DNA of 64,000 nucleotides, from the NCBI RefSeq assembly GCF_000204055.1, contig NW_006768767.1, forward strand, positions 2,308,645-2,372,644. Reading direction: 5' to 3'. The position numbers and the translations under genes were made by a program. Shown piece after piece: positions 32,901-45,590 of the stretch (positions are counted from its first letter, which is position 1; each line of letters starts with the position of its first letter). This stretch comes from Melampsora larici-populina 98AG31. Its lineage: Eukaryota; Basidiomycota; Pucciniomycetes; Pucciniales; Melampsoraceae. The notes under the pieces were generated by a model, which did not search any database, had not been told where the DNA came from, and saw only the letters and a list, made by a program, of their open reading frames with translations.

Positions 32901-35124
32901 TGTAGTGATCTATTCATCATCTTTCGAACAACACATCAAGGATGTGACAAAAGTTTTGCAACTTTTAGATGGTGTGAACCTTGTCTTATCACCAAAGAAG
33001 TGCAAATGGGCACATACTGATTTGATTTTTTTAGGACACAAAGTCAATGGTCAAGGTATTCAAGTTGACGACGAAAAAATCAAGAAAATACAAGAATGGC
33101 CTACCCCTACGAACATTACCGAAGTTCGTGGATTTCTTAATTTATCAACCTATTACAAGCGTTTTATCAAGGATTTTTCAAAAATTGCAACCCCACTGTA
33201 CGCCTTGACGGAAGGCTCCCCGAAAAAGCGGGCTGCAATTTCGTGGGGGAAGGAGCATGATGCTGCCTTCAAATCCCTCAAGCATCATCTTGCCAACACC
33301 GCCCTCCTATCCCATCCAATTCCATTCAGACCTTTCGTTATTGATACTGACGCCTCCGGTTTCAACATTGGCGCCGTCTTGCAGCAAGATCCAAATTCAG
33401 AACTTATTGACTCCTCCTTCTCACTTGTCGAATACAACAAGAAGGCCAAGAACTCGACCCTTAGGCCCATTGCCTACGAATCTCGAAAGCTCTCGAAGAC
33501 GGAGCAGAACTACTCAGCGCAGGAGCGTGAACTCCTGGCTATCGTACATGCATTGAAGAAATTCCGAGGATTCATCGAAGGATCCCCTATCCTCGTACGG
33601 ACTGATCACGAGTCCCTCAAGCATTTCAAAACTCAACGCCACGTCAATTGAAGACTCGCAAGATTTGTGGACGAAATTGAATTCTTCAATGTTCTAATCA
33701 TTTATCGACCCGGCTCTCAACAGCTCGCCGCCGATGCTCTCTCTCGACGCCCAAACACTGAAGCAGATGTTGATCCACCCGAAACCGCCGCTCCCTTATT
33801 CGTTACCAAACAGGAAACTTTAGACAGTTTCGACACTATCACCAAGTACCGCGACCAACTCCTTAAAGGCGTCGACCCCTCTCTCGTAGGATCTGGAAGA
33901 TTCTCCATTCAAGATAATACCTTGATGATCCAGAACTTGGACAACGAAGACAAACTCCCAGTGCCTAGCAACCGCCGCGAAGCCGAAGAAATCATTAAAG
34001 GCATCCACACTGATTTAGGACATCGAAGCGTCAAGGATACATTAGACGCAGTCCAGAAAAGGCTTTGGTGCCCTGATATGACCAAAGTCGTGGAAGGTGT
34101 CATCGAAGTCTGCAACCCTTGCCAACTTTCCGCACCTCCAACCTCAAAACAAACCACCAGCCTCCGAGTCATAGAGCGTGGTGGACCTTTCAAGAAATGG
34201 GGAATGGACTTTGTAGGTCCTCTCCCTCAAACCGCAAACGGTTATCAATACCTAGTCACCGCCATTGATTATGGCACAGCTTGGGCTTGTGCGATCCCGC
34301 TCAAGAAGCAGTCTGCTAAAGCTGCAATCCAAATGGTAAAGAGTCTCATCTTACAGTTTGGACTTCCCGAAGAAATAACCACTGACAATGGCCCTGAATT
34401 CGACTCCTATGAATTCATTAACTTCTTAAAGGCCAATCTCATCCAACACAACCAAACCAGCCCTTACCACCCTCAATCCAATGGACTCGTCGAAAGATTC
34501 CATCAAACTTTAATCTCATCAGTTCGAAAACTTGTCTCGCCTGACTCTCAAAATCTCTGGGATGAAGTTCTCGAACAAGCCCTCTTTGGCTACCGTGTGT
34601 CCAAGAACGCGACATTAGGAAAATCTCCCTATTTCCTAGTCCACGGTATAGAACCACGCCTACCTCACAATCCTCGCTTCTTTGGTCCAGTACCTCCTAT
34701 CTCAACTCAAGAAGCCGAATTAATCTACCGAAAACGCAACCTAGATTCAAAAGAACTCAACATAGCCCGACAGGAAGCTATCAACACCGCCAATGAGAAA
34801 GCTCAAAGACGTGCCGCTCAGTCTGAAGAGACTTATGTCGAACAAAACTTCAAAGAAGGCGATCTCGTCCTGAGAAGATTCGAAGACCGCCCAACCAAAC
34901 TTCACCCTCGATGGGACGGACCCTTTGTCATCCAAGACATCCATCCAAATGGAAGTTGTGTGCTCATGACTTCTGGAGGACACTCTCTAATGTTACCAAC
35001 CAACCAAGACCGCTTAAAACATTATAAAGGTCCCCCCAATAACTTTTTCTACGCGTCCGCCGATGTTAAAAGACGCGACAAATGGGCTCTGCAACGCAGA
35101 GGAATGTTAAGCTATAACAATTAA
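29983..35124 (+). pseudogene. Gypsy Gag-Pol polyprotein with one in-frame TGA
   Basis: About 1714 codons in one frame. The Gag capsid region covers about 40-200. A zinc knuckle CYNCNKTGHFSKEC lies near 256. A long acidic spacer leads to the protease (IIDTGAGTIY near 650). The reverse transcriptase carries YLDDVVIYSSS near 972 and RNase H carries FVIDTDASGFNIGAVL near 1120. The integrase follows with HRSVKDTLDAVQ, a CNPC pair, WGMDFVGPL, TDNGPEFDS and YHPQSNGLVERFH. The order RT, RNase H, integrase defines gypsy. TGA at 33649-33651 falls in the usual N-R-R-L-A-R-F connection after RNase H (reads ...HVN, stop, RLARFVDEIE), fitting CGA to TGA. The frame continues unbroken for 491 codons after it. 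Without readthrough no integrase is made. No chromodomain was recognised at the C terminus. Confidence 0.93.
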
Positions 35125-35302
35125 GAATTGTTTCTTTTCCTTTTTATTTCTTATATTTATTTTTCTCTCAATTGTTTTCTTATAACTAACTTGTAGTAGT
35201 ATAATGGATATGTTTCAATTTATATTTTATTTGTTTTCCTTTATACTTCTTTCCAAATATTTCTCTTCTTGAATACGGTGCTTCGAACTGGAGAAGGGAT
35301 GA

Positions 35303-35720
35303 TGTGAAACCTCCGGATCCGTTTAACAAAGCCTCGCCGGATCCGGGTTTCCTGTAGTGGTGAACCATCAGATGGTTCACGCGACGCGCATGTTTTATTT
35401 ACTTACTTCCATATATATTATATGGATATCTTCTCGATATCCTTTTCCATATCTTGTTTCCTTATTTGTTCGCCGCTTCCGGCCTTTATCTTGTGCGCTC
35501 TTATCTTGTAGCCTAGAATGAGATTTCACTGCGAAAGTCTCGCCTATAAAAGGCGGACCTTTCTTCGCTGCAATTCAATCCCCAGCTTGCTCTCTACTGA
35601 TTCACCGCACAGTGCCTTTTGCCTAATCACTTCCTTATAATCCTCGAATCCGCTATTCTCGCATTATAAGCCTTTACCCGAATTAGACTCTCGGTACTTC
35701 TGAACCCTAGTAGATTCACA
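35303..35720 (+). repeat. Gypsy 3' LTR
   Basis: 418 bp, matching the 5' LTR throughout by eye. Preceded by a purine-rich tract CTGGAGAAGGGATGA (35288-35302) that serves as the polypurine tract. Confidence 0.94.
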
Positions 35721-35759
35721 GTACCTACAAATTTGACTCTGTTGCCGAACGACGCCTAA

Positions 35760-37624
35760 GTAAACACTATCTTGTCCACATTTAAATATGGGAGATCAAC
35801 AACCAAGGCAAGAGGGAGTCTGCTCAATATGTATGTCAAGTTTTTTGAATTGTAGGTTTAACATTATGAGTTCAAGTTCACCACATTCAAACTCAACAAA
35901 GTTCCTTGCTCCTTGGCATGCCTGTACGCTTACCTACACCTCTTATCAATTTACAGTTTATAAATAAGTTTATAAAAACTCAAATTAGAACCTACTCCTT
36001 CTTGGAGGGAGGTCTATTAATTTGGTTTCTTCATAAATGAACAAGATGAGTTTCAATTCTGAAAAGATTTGTAAATGCAAAAGGTATGTCCTATAGATCT
36101 TGGTAATCTGCTCACCAATCACAGCCAAGATGACATGTAAAAGGGGTTCAATTTAGATAATGACATCATTATATTTTATCATTTTGATTTCTTTTTTGGT
36201 AATCAAGAATGAGATCACTGTTTCCATGAGAAAGGAAGAAGATCATGCTAAACTTTTAGATGCTCTTGTGTTGGTGCAGTCATCATACACAGCCTACAAG
36301 TGTTATCTGACAAAAACTGTTTTACAAACTTGAGCCCAGACTTATACCTAGTCTGTGTGAATCTAAAGATACATAAGTTATATTTTGGTGTTCTGAATCT
36401 GAATGATAAGAGAGCTCAAAATAACTCACATGTTATTTCTATTGGCATCTTTTGCGCAAAATGTAACAGAAAAACAAGCCTTGATGGCCAAAGAAACAAA
36501 TCCATCAAATTTGAGAGCAACACAAGTCAGGCTAACAACTTTTTCCCAAAAGGATTGGCGGATTTTGAGGATTTTGAAGGTGTAATTCATGTGATAACTT
36601 CTTGATTCCACTCCTGCCAGCTTTTAACTCGAGTTGAATGCTTGATCTTAGCCTTTCCAACCAAACAATGGCACAAGTTTGGTTAGACTCAACGCAACCA
36701 AGCAATTTCCCTGAGCAGGGAATAGCCAACATAGTACATACTTTTGGGCGCGCCTGCCTACTTTCTGAGTTTTCTGGGCGCCTTTTCGCCCGTTTGTTCA
36801 CACGCGCCCCCAGCTTGAAACGCAACATAGAAATTGCAGAAATCAATTTGGGATCACAACACGATTTGCCGAGGATGAGGCCTGTCAAGTGTTATGCTCC
36901 GATAGAAAAATGAACGCGGAACTCGTGAAGATAGAATATAGTTGGACATTGGAGGAAAGAAATCTGGTACGGAAGCTTCAGGGTGTCAAATTTCAATGCG
37001 GCTCAGCGCGATGTCCTCAATGGCATTGGCAGATTAAAAATCAACCTGGTCCACCAGATGTACAAGCTGGTTCAGTAGGGTTCTGTACGTCGGCTCTTGG
37101 TGTGGCGTCTGACCAAATCTTCCAGCGGAGCATCATCTTTTGAGCTTTTGTCGGACGGTCCGGTATCAGCCGGAAGCTGTGGAGGGTCGCGACCGGGAAG
37201 GCTGATCACTTGAAGTAGCGCGCAGGAATAAAAATAGATGGATAGCTCATCTCAACGCGATGGCCTCCATGTTCCTCAATGTGACGTCACAGAGCATCAA
37301 AGGCAATCCCGATCAACCAACATGCAAACCAAATCCACAATCAAATTTTCCACAATCAGAGACATTTGTAGTACTGATAAAATGACTAAGAACAAAAACT
37401 CAAGATATCCAAAAAAACACTTTGACTACGTATGTATATGAGTCAACTAATACAAAAACCAAACAAATCCAAAAACACTCTCAATTATCTACAAATAGAT
37501 CAACACGTCTCACAAGATATTCACTTATAAGAGCCTCATTATAAAAACAAAAAAACAAAAACACAGATGATATGGAAAAAACACTGAAAATATTCTGATT
37601 AAACGCATGTTTGTTTGTGATTAT
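35760..37624. other. Intergenic DNA between Harbinger element and TOP2
   Basis: No gene supported. Open frames at 36300-36605 and 36638-36913 show no domain or codon logic. The last few hundred bases probably hold the TOP2 3' UTR and polyadenylation signals. Confidence 0.5.
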
Positions 37625-40600
37625 TCAATCATCTTCATCCATTTGAAAATCACTTTCAGCTTCAGATTCATTGGTTCCACTATCAACTTCTGCCACATTA
37701 TATTTAATAGGTGCACGAGCTCTATGAATTGAAACAAAAGATACAAATCAATAAATTCCTCTCCAAAACCCAAAATGTCTTACTCTTGAATACAATCAAA
37801 ACTTACCTTGCTGGACGTTTCGCAGGTTCTTCAACGGTCGACCCAGCTGAATTCGGTTTCTTTGGTTTCTTCTTCATGATCAAATCATCTGAAGATTCAT
37901 CATTATCGAGTGCGATCTCTTTGCCTTTTTTGGTAGCTGTAACCTTTTTCTTATTCTTTGGTATATCCACATCTTCATCGTCATCTGATAAGATCTTTTT
38001 AGCCTTCTTAACATTTGTCGCCACTTTCTTCTTCACCGCTGGTTTGTCATCATCTGATCCATCAGATTCAGAACCCGTATCCAAATCAAGAGCAGCAATT
38101 TCTGAATCAACCGAATCTTCGTCATCGACGATTGCTTTAGGTTTCTTCTTAGCTACTGTCTTCTTTGGTGCAGGTACCGCCTTTTTCTTGGAACTAATCA
38201 CTTTTACTTCATCACTATCACTATCACTTAAGTCTTTAGTTTTAGTTGATTTCTTCGCAGGTATAGGTGCCTTACTACTTGATTTGATTGTAAAATCATC
38301 TTCACTTTCTGATGGTCCATCACTCTCTGGCTCTTTGTTAGCTGGAGCCTAGATAAATTTGACACATGATTGCATCTTTGAATTAGTTTGTTGTTTCAGG
38401 TGACTGTCATAAGATATATCAAGAGCAAACCTTTTTAGCTCTTTTCGGCGCTGGAGCCTTCGATGACCCTTGCGCTGCTTTATTGCCTCCTAAATCCTTC
38501 GTGTCATCATCATCATCATCATCCTCGCCAGCTTCTTGCGACCCACGTTTGGCTCCGCGAGAACCTGAAACCTTTCTCACAGCCGCTGGTTTACTCTGAG
38601 CAGTTGTTGAACTTTCCGCCAGTGGGTCCGAAGCTTTCGGTTTAAAATCAAGCTTAGTCTGTCCACTTTCTGCTTTGGCTTTGGTGGCCGGTTTCTTAGC
38701 TACGGCTGCCTTAGGCTTGTAAATCTCTTCACCATCGCTATCCAATTCTTTTGCCTGGAGTAAAATTAATGAAAACATCAGACTGTGTCACTTTCTACTT
38801 AGTGAGATTTCAAATTTACTTTAGCTTTAGCTTTAGCAGCAGCCGTAGGAGGCTTAAAACCCATGGGCTTCACACGCTTCACGCTAGTACGACGTTGTAA
38901 ATCGCTTGCTTGCATGATATTCTGGATTTGCAAAAAAGACGGAAACATCAGACCGACTGGTACATAGGAAATTCACGGGAAATCTAAACTTACGGTCCAT
39001 TCTGCCTCAAATGCATCAAGATCAACATGCCATAGATCCTTAGCAGTTTTACCTAATAAGATTTGGAGGTCTTTCTCTTTCTCATCTCGTTCAGCCAATA
39101 GTTTAGCAACCTGTTCAGCAGTAAGTCTCGAGATGGCTGAAGCAGTATTGAACACAATCAATAAACGAACCCAAAAGAACTCTTTGCAGAGGTAGAAAAA
39201 CATGACCTCACCCATGCTCAAAAGATAATCATAATCCCCAGCTGATTCGACTTCGTCATGTTCTTCTTCCTCTTGATCATCTTCACCAACTTGATCGGGA
39301 TCACCTGCAGTCTTAGGTTTAGGTTTACGAGGAAATGGTCTAAAATCAAGTTTACGTAAATCGATTACTACTTCTGCTTTCTTTCGATTATTGATGATTA
39401 GTTTCTTTTCAATAATCATTAAAACAAATCTTGCTTGATTTGATAATCTTTCATATGTAGTCGTCAAATCTTGAACCAAAAATTCCTATATATACATTCA
39501 AGTTATCAAAGCCCTCAATTCAGTTTCAACTTTCAAAGCATTTTCTTGAATGAAAAAGAAGTTGAAAATATGCGACAAACCTTTCGCTTTTGATAATATT
39601 CAAGTCGAATGTCATAAAAATCTTCCAAAATTTCTTCAGGTGTACTATACTTTTTGATTTTTCCAAACGAATCAAAACAAACCATATTGGTAGTAGACAC
39701 ATTGCCAGTTAACTTGAACACTTTTTCTAGACCATCTTTTTTGATGGCTTCTTTGCCTTTATCAGTTAATTGAATTATAAAATGAACTGTGGTTTCTGTA
39801 TGATATTCACGATAATCCTATCGATTTTTACTCTCATCAGATCTTAAGATAATATAATATTGATAGCAGACAAGAAGATTGAAATATTACCTTGACCAAT
39901 GCGGGCACCTTGTCCGTCGAAGTGATCCAAGCTTCCAGCAGTTCTTTATAAGTCAAATTCCAAACTCTAATCGGTAATTCAGTAATCTCCACCGTATCTT
40001 CATCAGGTTGATTCCATTCTCCAGTAACCTTGAATTTACCAGGTGCTTCAGGTGTGATATGACCTGTAAACCCACGAAACCAAGGATAAATCGGTTCTAA
40101 TGGTTCATCTGATAACTTTCTTCTCAAGTTTTCAACGATATCCATCGGATTATAATTCGGTATATCTGAACTCCATCCTGTCCCAATTCCACTTGATCCA
40201 TTTACTAGGACCATCGGTAAGACAGGTACATACCATTCAGGTTCGATTTGAGCTCCATCATCATTTAAATAATTCAAAACGTGATCGTCTTGAGGTGGGA
40301 AGATCGCTCTAGTAATCTTTTCAATATTGGTAAAGATATACCTTGCAGAGGCTGCATCTTTACCACCATTTGCCCGTGTACCAAATTGTCCATTAGGTGA
40401 AAGTACGTTGATGTTGTTGCTTCCGACAAAGTTTTGTGCGAGTGCGACAATCGTTTGTGTAAGACTTTGTTCTCCGTGATGATAGGCTGAATGTTCGGCA
40501 CAGTAACCTCCCAATTGAGCTACTTTGATCTCCGCTTTCAATTTCCTTTTGAAGCAAGCAAACAGAACTTTTCTTTGACCCGGTTTAAAGCCGTCAACCA

Positions 40601-43600
40601 TCGATGGTATCGATCGGATATTGTCAGCCATAGAGAACAGAATCAATTCTTTGTTGATGAATTCGGTGTAGCTAATTTGGGAGACGTTGTGATCCAAGTG
40701 TGTACCGGGCTGGATGAGCAACAGGTGTTTTAGTCAGTCCTGCTTGGCCTACTAAGGTCTCTTTGGCATACTAAAACTGACCTCAAATCCGCGTAACCAT
40801 TCCTTACGGTTATCAGCTTTTTTCTTGTTGAAAGCCATGTCAATAAGGTCCCGATCAGTAGGTTGAGTGGGAGCAAATTTAATTCTATGAGATGACATCT
40901 TGCTAAAATACTTCTTAGCATCCTTCGCATCACTGGTACCCAATCCCTATACACGTACATAACCAAATCAGTTCACCTTGACCTGCCAGAAATTGATAAA
41001 AAGCATTGAAGACGCTTACTTTGTAGTATTTACTCTTCCATTCCCTTCCTCCATTATTCTCTTCTTTCCATCTTTCAAACTCTGGCATAGTAAAGAATGA
41101 TAATTCTTGTTTCTTACGGGTCACTTTAACAATAGGAGTGATAAATTCAACCAGAAACCCAGGAATTTCTAATAGTGATGGGAAAAAGTAATCAAGAAAG
41201 TTGATAATCAAGCCTTTGATGTGAGATCCATCGTGATCCTATCAAATCAAACACTCATCAGTAAACATACCAAAAAGAATGGTACAATCCAACATGGTGT
41301 AAATACCTGATCCGTCATGATCATCAAACTCCCATATCGCAAGGACTCTCGACTGGTATATTTCTTGCCTTGTTGAAGTCCCATGATCTTCTTAATATGT
41401 TGAATCTCAGCATTCGCCAACAATTGAGTTCCGCTAGCTTCTCGAACGTTTAATAATTTTCCACGAAGTGGGAAAACACCATAATTATCACGTCCAATGA
41501 CTGTTAACCCAGCAACAGCCAATGATTTGGCTGAATCTCCTTCCGTTAAAATTAAAGTACACTCTGCCGCTTTCTTCGTCCCCGCGTTATTGGCATCCTC
41601 TAGTTTGACAATTCCGGTGATACGAGATCGCTTGGACCCGTCCGTCTTCTTCAATGCCACTTCTTCCTTCAATTTCGCAAAGTCTACCACGCTATCAATC
41701 ACACCGGATTTCATCACTTCACAAAACAAAACAAAATCAATAACAGTTTCTCTGAAGGCTTCAAGGACAAAAAGCCGATGCTCAAAAAGAAGTGACATAC
41801 CTTTCTTGAAAAACTCATCTGACATCACACATTTACTCCCGAATTTACTAACTCCAAGTGTCATATTTTCCTTAGTTTGACTATCAAATGCCGGATTCTC
41901 AACTAAACAATTTACAAAGACCCATAAATGGTTTCTAACTTGAAAAGGTTTAAGTTTAACTTTAGCTTTATGTTTATTAGCAGCTTCTGTGATTTTTTCT
42001 ACAAGTTGTTTCACCACATGATCGACATGTGTACCTCCTTTGGTAGTTGCAATCGAGTTACAAAATGAGATTTGTTGAAATTGTCCATCGGAAGGTGTGA
42101 AGGCCACTTCCCATCTTTTACCACATTCTTCATATAAGATTGTGGCTTTGGGAGGACCGGCTCCTGGTGATCCTGGAATTTCTTCTTCCTTTACACCGCC
42201 CTTGACAGCCTATTGTTGGTACGGTCAAAAGGATGAGCAAACTAAATCCTGGTTCAATCAGAGTGAAGGCATTGAGTTCCATGAGACTTACTTCATTGAT
42301 GCCATTAGTATACATTTCAACATATTTCTTGAATGTAGTCACTTTCAACCGCTCATCATTCAACCAGACCTTGACATTCTTCAATGTACCAGCCATATCA
42401 TACACACGTTTACTCAGCAAAGCTTCCATATCACCTGCGAGACCATTTTCAGCTGGTAAATTAAATTTTACAAGATCTGGCTTGAACGAGATCTTAGTGT
42501 ATTGGTCTCCCTTCTTGTTTTCTGTAATTTTCGGCTTTTCTTTGACCGACATATTGCTATAGGAAATAATGTCGATCGGTTAGTGATCAATTTTTACAAA
42601 ACCTAGGTTGAGATCAAGACTCACTTTCGAAAAGTTTGTTTATACTTCTTACATGTAGTTGCTTCCGCAGTTTCCACAATGAACTCGGTCGAATAAATAT
42701 TTGCCAATTCTAGCGTAGTTCAAAGGGACGATGACAGATTCGGTTGGATTTGCGAAATGGGCGAAACGCTAAAAGAACAGAAATGACTCAACTAGCTCCA
42801 TATCCATTTCTTCCACCAGTTGTTTTTTTCTCGTCGTCATCAAAATTACTACCCGCTAAAAGGTGTCCGAAGATCAATTCTGGAATGTAGCATCCTTCAG
42901 TTTCGTGAATCTTGGAGAAAAAAAGCATATAACTTGTCAGCTAGCTGACTCAAAGCAATAGAATCAGCCAAACACGTCAAAAAAGTAAACCTACCTCAAT
43001 TGGAATTCCTTTTCCGTTATTCATCACTGATATTAGATTCTTTTCAGGATCAATAGTAACTTTCAAGGTGTCCATTTTATCATCACGTTGCTAAAATCAA
43101 TCCCAACTTTAAGCTCTCTTGCTCTATCTAATGAAGACTACTCTAAGAACTCTCTTACCTTGTTATCCGCAGCATTCACCAAGATCTCGTCCACAATCTT
43201 ATATAAACCAGGTACGAAGGAAATCTCTTTGTTGGCCATTGCTTTTTTCTCTTTATCATAAACCCACATATATTGTCGTATCGCTTCAACACTTCCTATA
43301 TACGTATCCGGTCTTTTGAGTACATGCTCTAGTTGAGTCAACTAATTCGAAACCGAAAGATATCCAAATGGTCAAGACATTATTCAGCATCAAATCAAAA
43401 ACAGATGAGCAGAAATCTAATTCTAACCTTTTGATAAGTTTGACTGGCTGACTTCTTAGAAGGTGCAGGGCCACTTGTAGAGGATTTAGCTGGTAATGGA
43501 GCCACAACATCATCCTCTTCACTCCGCCCCGCATCGTCATCGGAGTGCAGCGTATTCTCATCTCTAGACTGCAGTACATCTTTCTTCTTCGGTTTAGCTG

Positions 43601-43979
43601 TCGTAGCCTTGGTGGTTGTAGCTTTAGTTGTCTTTGCAGGCTTTGTAGTAGCTGTAGTAGTTTTGGGTTTGGCAGGGGCCTAAACATTCAAATTGGATCA
43701 AGATTAAGCAAAGATCGAAAACGTTGTATGGTAGTTGAGAATGACTTACTTTAGCTTTCGGTTTGGCTTTGGCTTTCGATTTTGGCGCGTCCATTTCAAA
43801 GTCAGAACCTGATGCTACATCAGGCATATCGAAGTCTTCTTCCTGTTTTTGTTAATATCGGTTGCAGGAGTGAGGAAAACGGTGTGTCAATATATTGACC
43901 AAATCCGATATCACGCGTCTTTTGACCTTGAAAGGTGAGTGAGTCAAGCAGGATAGCTGTTTACCTCATCGGAAGACAT
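37625..43979 (-). CDS. TOP2: DNA topoisomerase II, 20 exons
   Basis: ATP-driven nuclear enzyme that passes one duplex through another. Exons: 43979-43965, 43842-43750, 43679-43428, 43341-43159, 43090-42995, 42910-42793, 42709-42625, 42556-42292, 42209-41801, 41716-41307, 41238-41020, 40946-40782, 40709-39891, 39817-39581, 39485-39212, 39136-38994, 38921-38820, 38754-38431, 38348-37807 and 37721-37625. All phases close: 1615 codons against about 1430-1530 in yeast and human. The GHKL ATPase starts near 125 (LTQLEHVLKRPDTYIGS) and has GRNGYGAKLANIYSTEF near 250. TOPRIM has LTEGDSAKS near 564 and DQDHDGSH near 641. The catalytic tyrosine is Y894 in GKDAASARYIFT, after AYHHGEQSL. The C-terminal 350 residues are Lys/Asp/Ser-rich, the usual regulated tail. 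The first exon holds only five codons. Confidence 0.95.
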
Positions 43980-44824
43980 TTTCGATGTTAGGACGCGTTG
44001 ATCGTATGCGGATTGATAAAATCTTGGTTGTCAAATAAAAGAAAAGGAATTTAGTTGAAGTTGGTCGTAAGTTGTGATTTGGTGGATTCATCAAAGGAAA
44101 ATGAAAACTTGACCTTTCAATCGAGACTCACGTGAAACAGCTGTTTAAATGCAGTTCATCAACGTGAAACAGTGTTTCGGCAAAACACCCTTTCCACAAC
44201 GTTGAACTCATGTTCGAGCCTCGAGGTCAACCAGCAGCTTGCTTTGAGGCTTCCTAATCCTTGATACCAAAGTAACTGTTCAACTTATCAAGAGTGAGTT
44301 TTTTACTCCTTTCCACATGTTGATCTTTACTTTTTGATCTATAAAAACATTTCTTTTGCTGTCTACAATGTTTGGTACATGTCTTGATCATTTCTATTGT
44401 CATTCTATGGAACTTTTTTCCCGTTGGTGTTAGTTCAAATTACGGTTTCTTATTGTGAATCTTAGTACTACCTAATTCTCTTTGGCTTTCCTTTTTTGTC
44501 CCCCCTTCTTTGGTCTTTGGGGAGGCTCTACCATCTGTGCCAGAATTTCACAAGTCTAAATGAAAATAAAAAGGAAAAGAAGCGGCAAATAAGTGATGAG
44601 GGTGTATGAAAGTGATAGTCACAGTCTTGACATTTTTGTATTTGAAAACAACATCAATACATCAATTGTGTGTTGATGAGTGGAGAGTCAAGGTAAAATG
44701 ACTGTTAACGCATGTAAGAATGTGAGGTACAAATCATTTCGAAAAGATTCATCACGATTTCCTTCTACACTATGTGCAGAATAATAGTGATACCGTTACG
44801 AGATCCCCCAGTGTTTCTTGTGGT
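43980..44824. other. TOP2 upstream region
   Basis: Holds the TOP2 promoter (transcribed leftward) and the 3' flank of secreted gene A. GTGAAACAG occurs twice around 44133 and 44164. No gene or clear TATA box identified. Confidence 0.5.
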
Positions 44825-45590
44825 CTACTTCACCAACGTGCAATGGCCACAATCTACAAAAATACCAATCGTCTTCAGTTAAATAAGCTTCGTGATCAGT
44901 GGGAAACTGTTTGGCTGACACATTTGGGGTGCATTCACAATGCTCGTAGGGCACGCAAACCCCAGGTGACCAGTAGGGGCACAAACTAGAGAATTCCACA
45001 TCCACAAACGCAAACAATAAAAATTGAGTGAAAAACTTTACAAGGAACGGATAGCTAAAGATCCAGAATCCTGACCATAATATCGCTGGGCTGCGTCGTA
45101 ATTATATTCTATACACTGTTGATCACTCCAGGGTCCGCGGTTTGGGGTGCCGGTATACAACGGCCAACAATCTCGCATCTGAGTCCATTGATGATCTGAT
45201 ATTAGAAAACACATGAGGTTAGTTCCGTTAATAAGCTTTACGGTGTCATTTTTATCAAGTGGGATAAAGATCGGTTTGCAGATACCTACCACCGTTCCAA
45301 CAGGTATTATGATGGCATATATAATGTTGTTCAAGTCCGTTTATATCTTTTGTCCAGCACTCTGTCAATGTGAGTGATCACAAAGCAAATCCGTGTCAGT
45401 CGTGGGTGTAGATCATACCGGAGTTAAAATGGAAGTGAAGATTGAAATGTGGTTCCCGAATCCCATACATACTTGCTCGATTTTGTCCCCTGATAATTTG
45501 AAATTCTACGGTACATTGAATTTTTTGCAGCGTCGCTTTGATGCACAGGAACAATAAAATGAGGGTGACCTTCGGAAATAAGTGGAGCAT
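44825..45590 (-). CDS. Secreted cysteine-rich protein A (three-member family)
   Basis: Five exons: 45590-45473, 45361-45290, then an exon from about 45199 down to the GTCAGG donor near 45080, an exon starting after CTCTAG at about 44989, and 44853-44825. The signal peptide MLHLFPKVTLILLFLCIKAT is followed by one Cys in exon 1. Exon 2 gives CW...YICHHNTCWNG. Exon 3 gives HQWTQMRDCWPLY and DQQCIEYNYDAAQRYY. Exon 4 is short and Cys-bearing. Exon 5 ends YCGHCTLVK. About 124 residues with 11 Cys. Splice positions and phases are the same in paralogues B and C, which makes the model strong although no family is recognised. Frames read past the exon 3 donor end in a stop, so splicing there is required. 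Role as a secreted effector-like protein is inference. Confidence 0.75.

Larger units (their letters stand above)
29158..35720 (+). mobile_element. Complete Ty3/gypsy LTR retrotransposon nested in Harbinger
   Basis: 6563 bp between two 418-bp LTRs (TGTGAAAC...TTCACA). The flanking 4-bp duplication is GTAC (29154-29157 and 35721-35724). The empty site reads GTAGGTACCTAC, so it inserted at the centre of a 12-bp palindrome near the right end of the Harbinger element. Gag and Pol lie in one frame broken by a single TGA. The LTRs look identical by eye. It is younger than the Harbinger element. Confidence 0.95.
25849..35756. mobile_element. PIF/Harbinger transposon interrupted by a gypsy element
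   Basis: Ends begin GGCGGTGTTTGGCCAC (left) and, in reverse complement, GGCGTCGTTCGGCAAC (right), flanked by TAA at 25846-25848 and 35757-35759, the 3-bp TWA duplication of Harbinger. Removing the nested gypsy element and its 4-bp duplication leaves about 3.34 kb. Internal ACGCATTTGACC/ACGCATTCGACC copies lie near the two ends. It carries a convergent pair: a Myb/SANT-like gene (plus) and a DDE transposase (minus), both with in-frame TGA codons. Confidence 0.88.

Noticed and set aside
36300..36913. Overlapping frames of about 90-100 residues
   Set aside because: Frames overlap on both strands with no domain or codon preference.
37711..38352. Plus-strand frame of 213 residues rich in Ser and Phe
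   Set aside because: It is the complement of the Lys/Asp/Ser-rich TOP2 exon 19 on the minus strand.
45038..45334. Single-exon protein ending SGSLAIRSL in place of the spliced exon 3 of gene A
   Set aside because: Paralogues B and C share a GT donor at the same place and only the spliced form keeps the cysteine pattern and the final CGxC exon.
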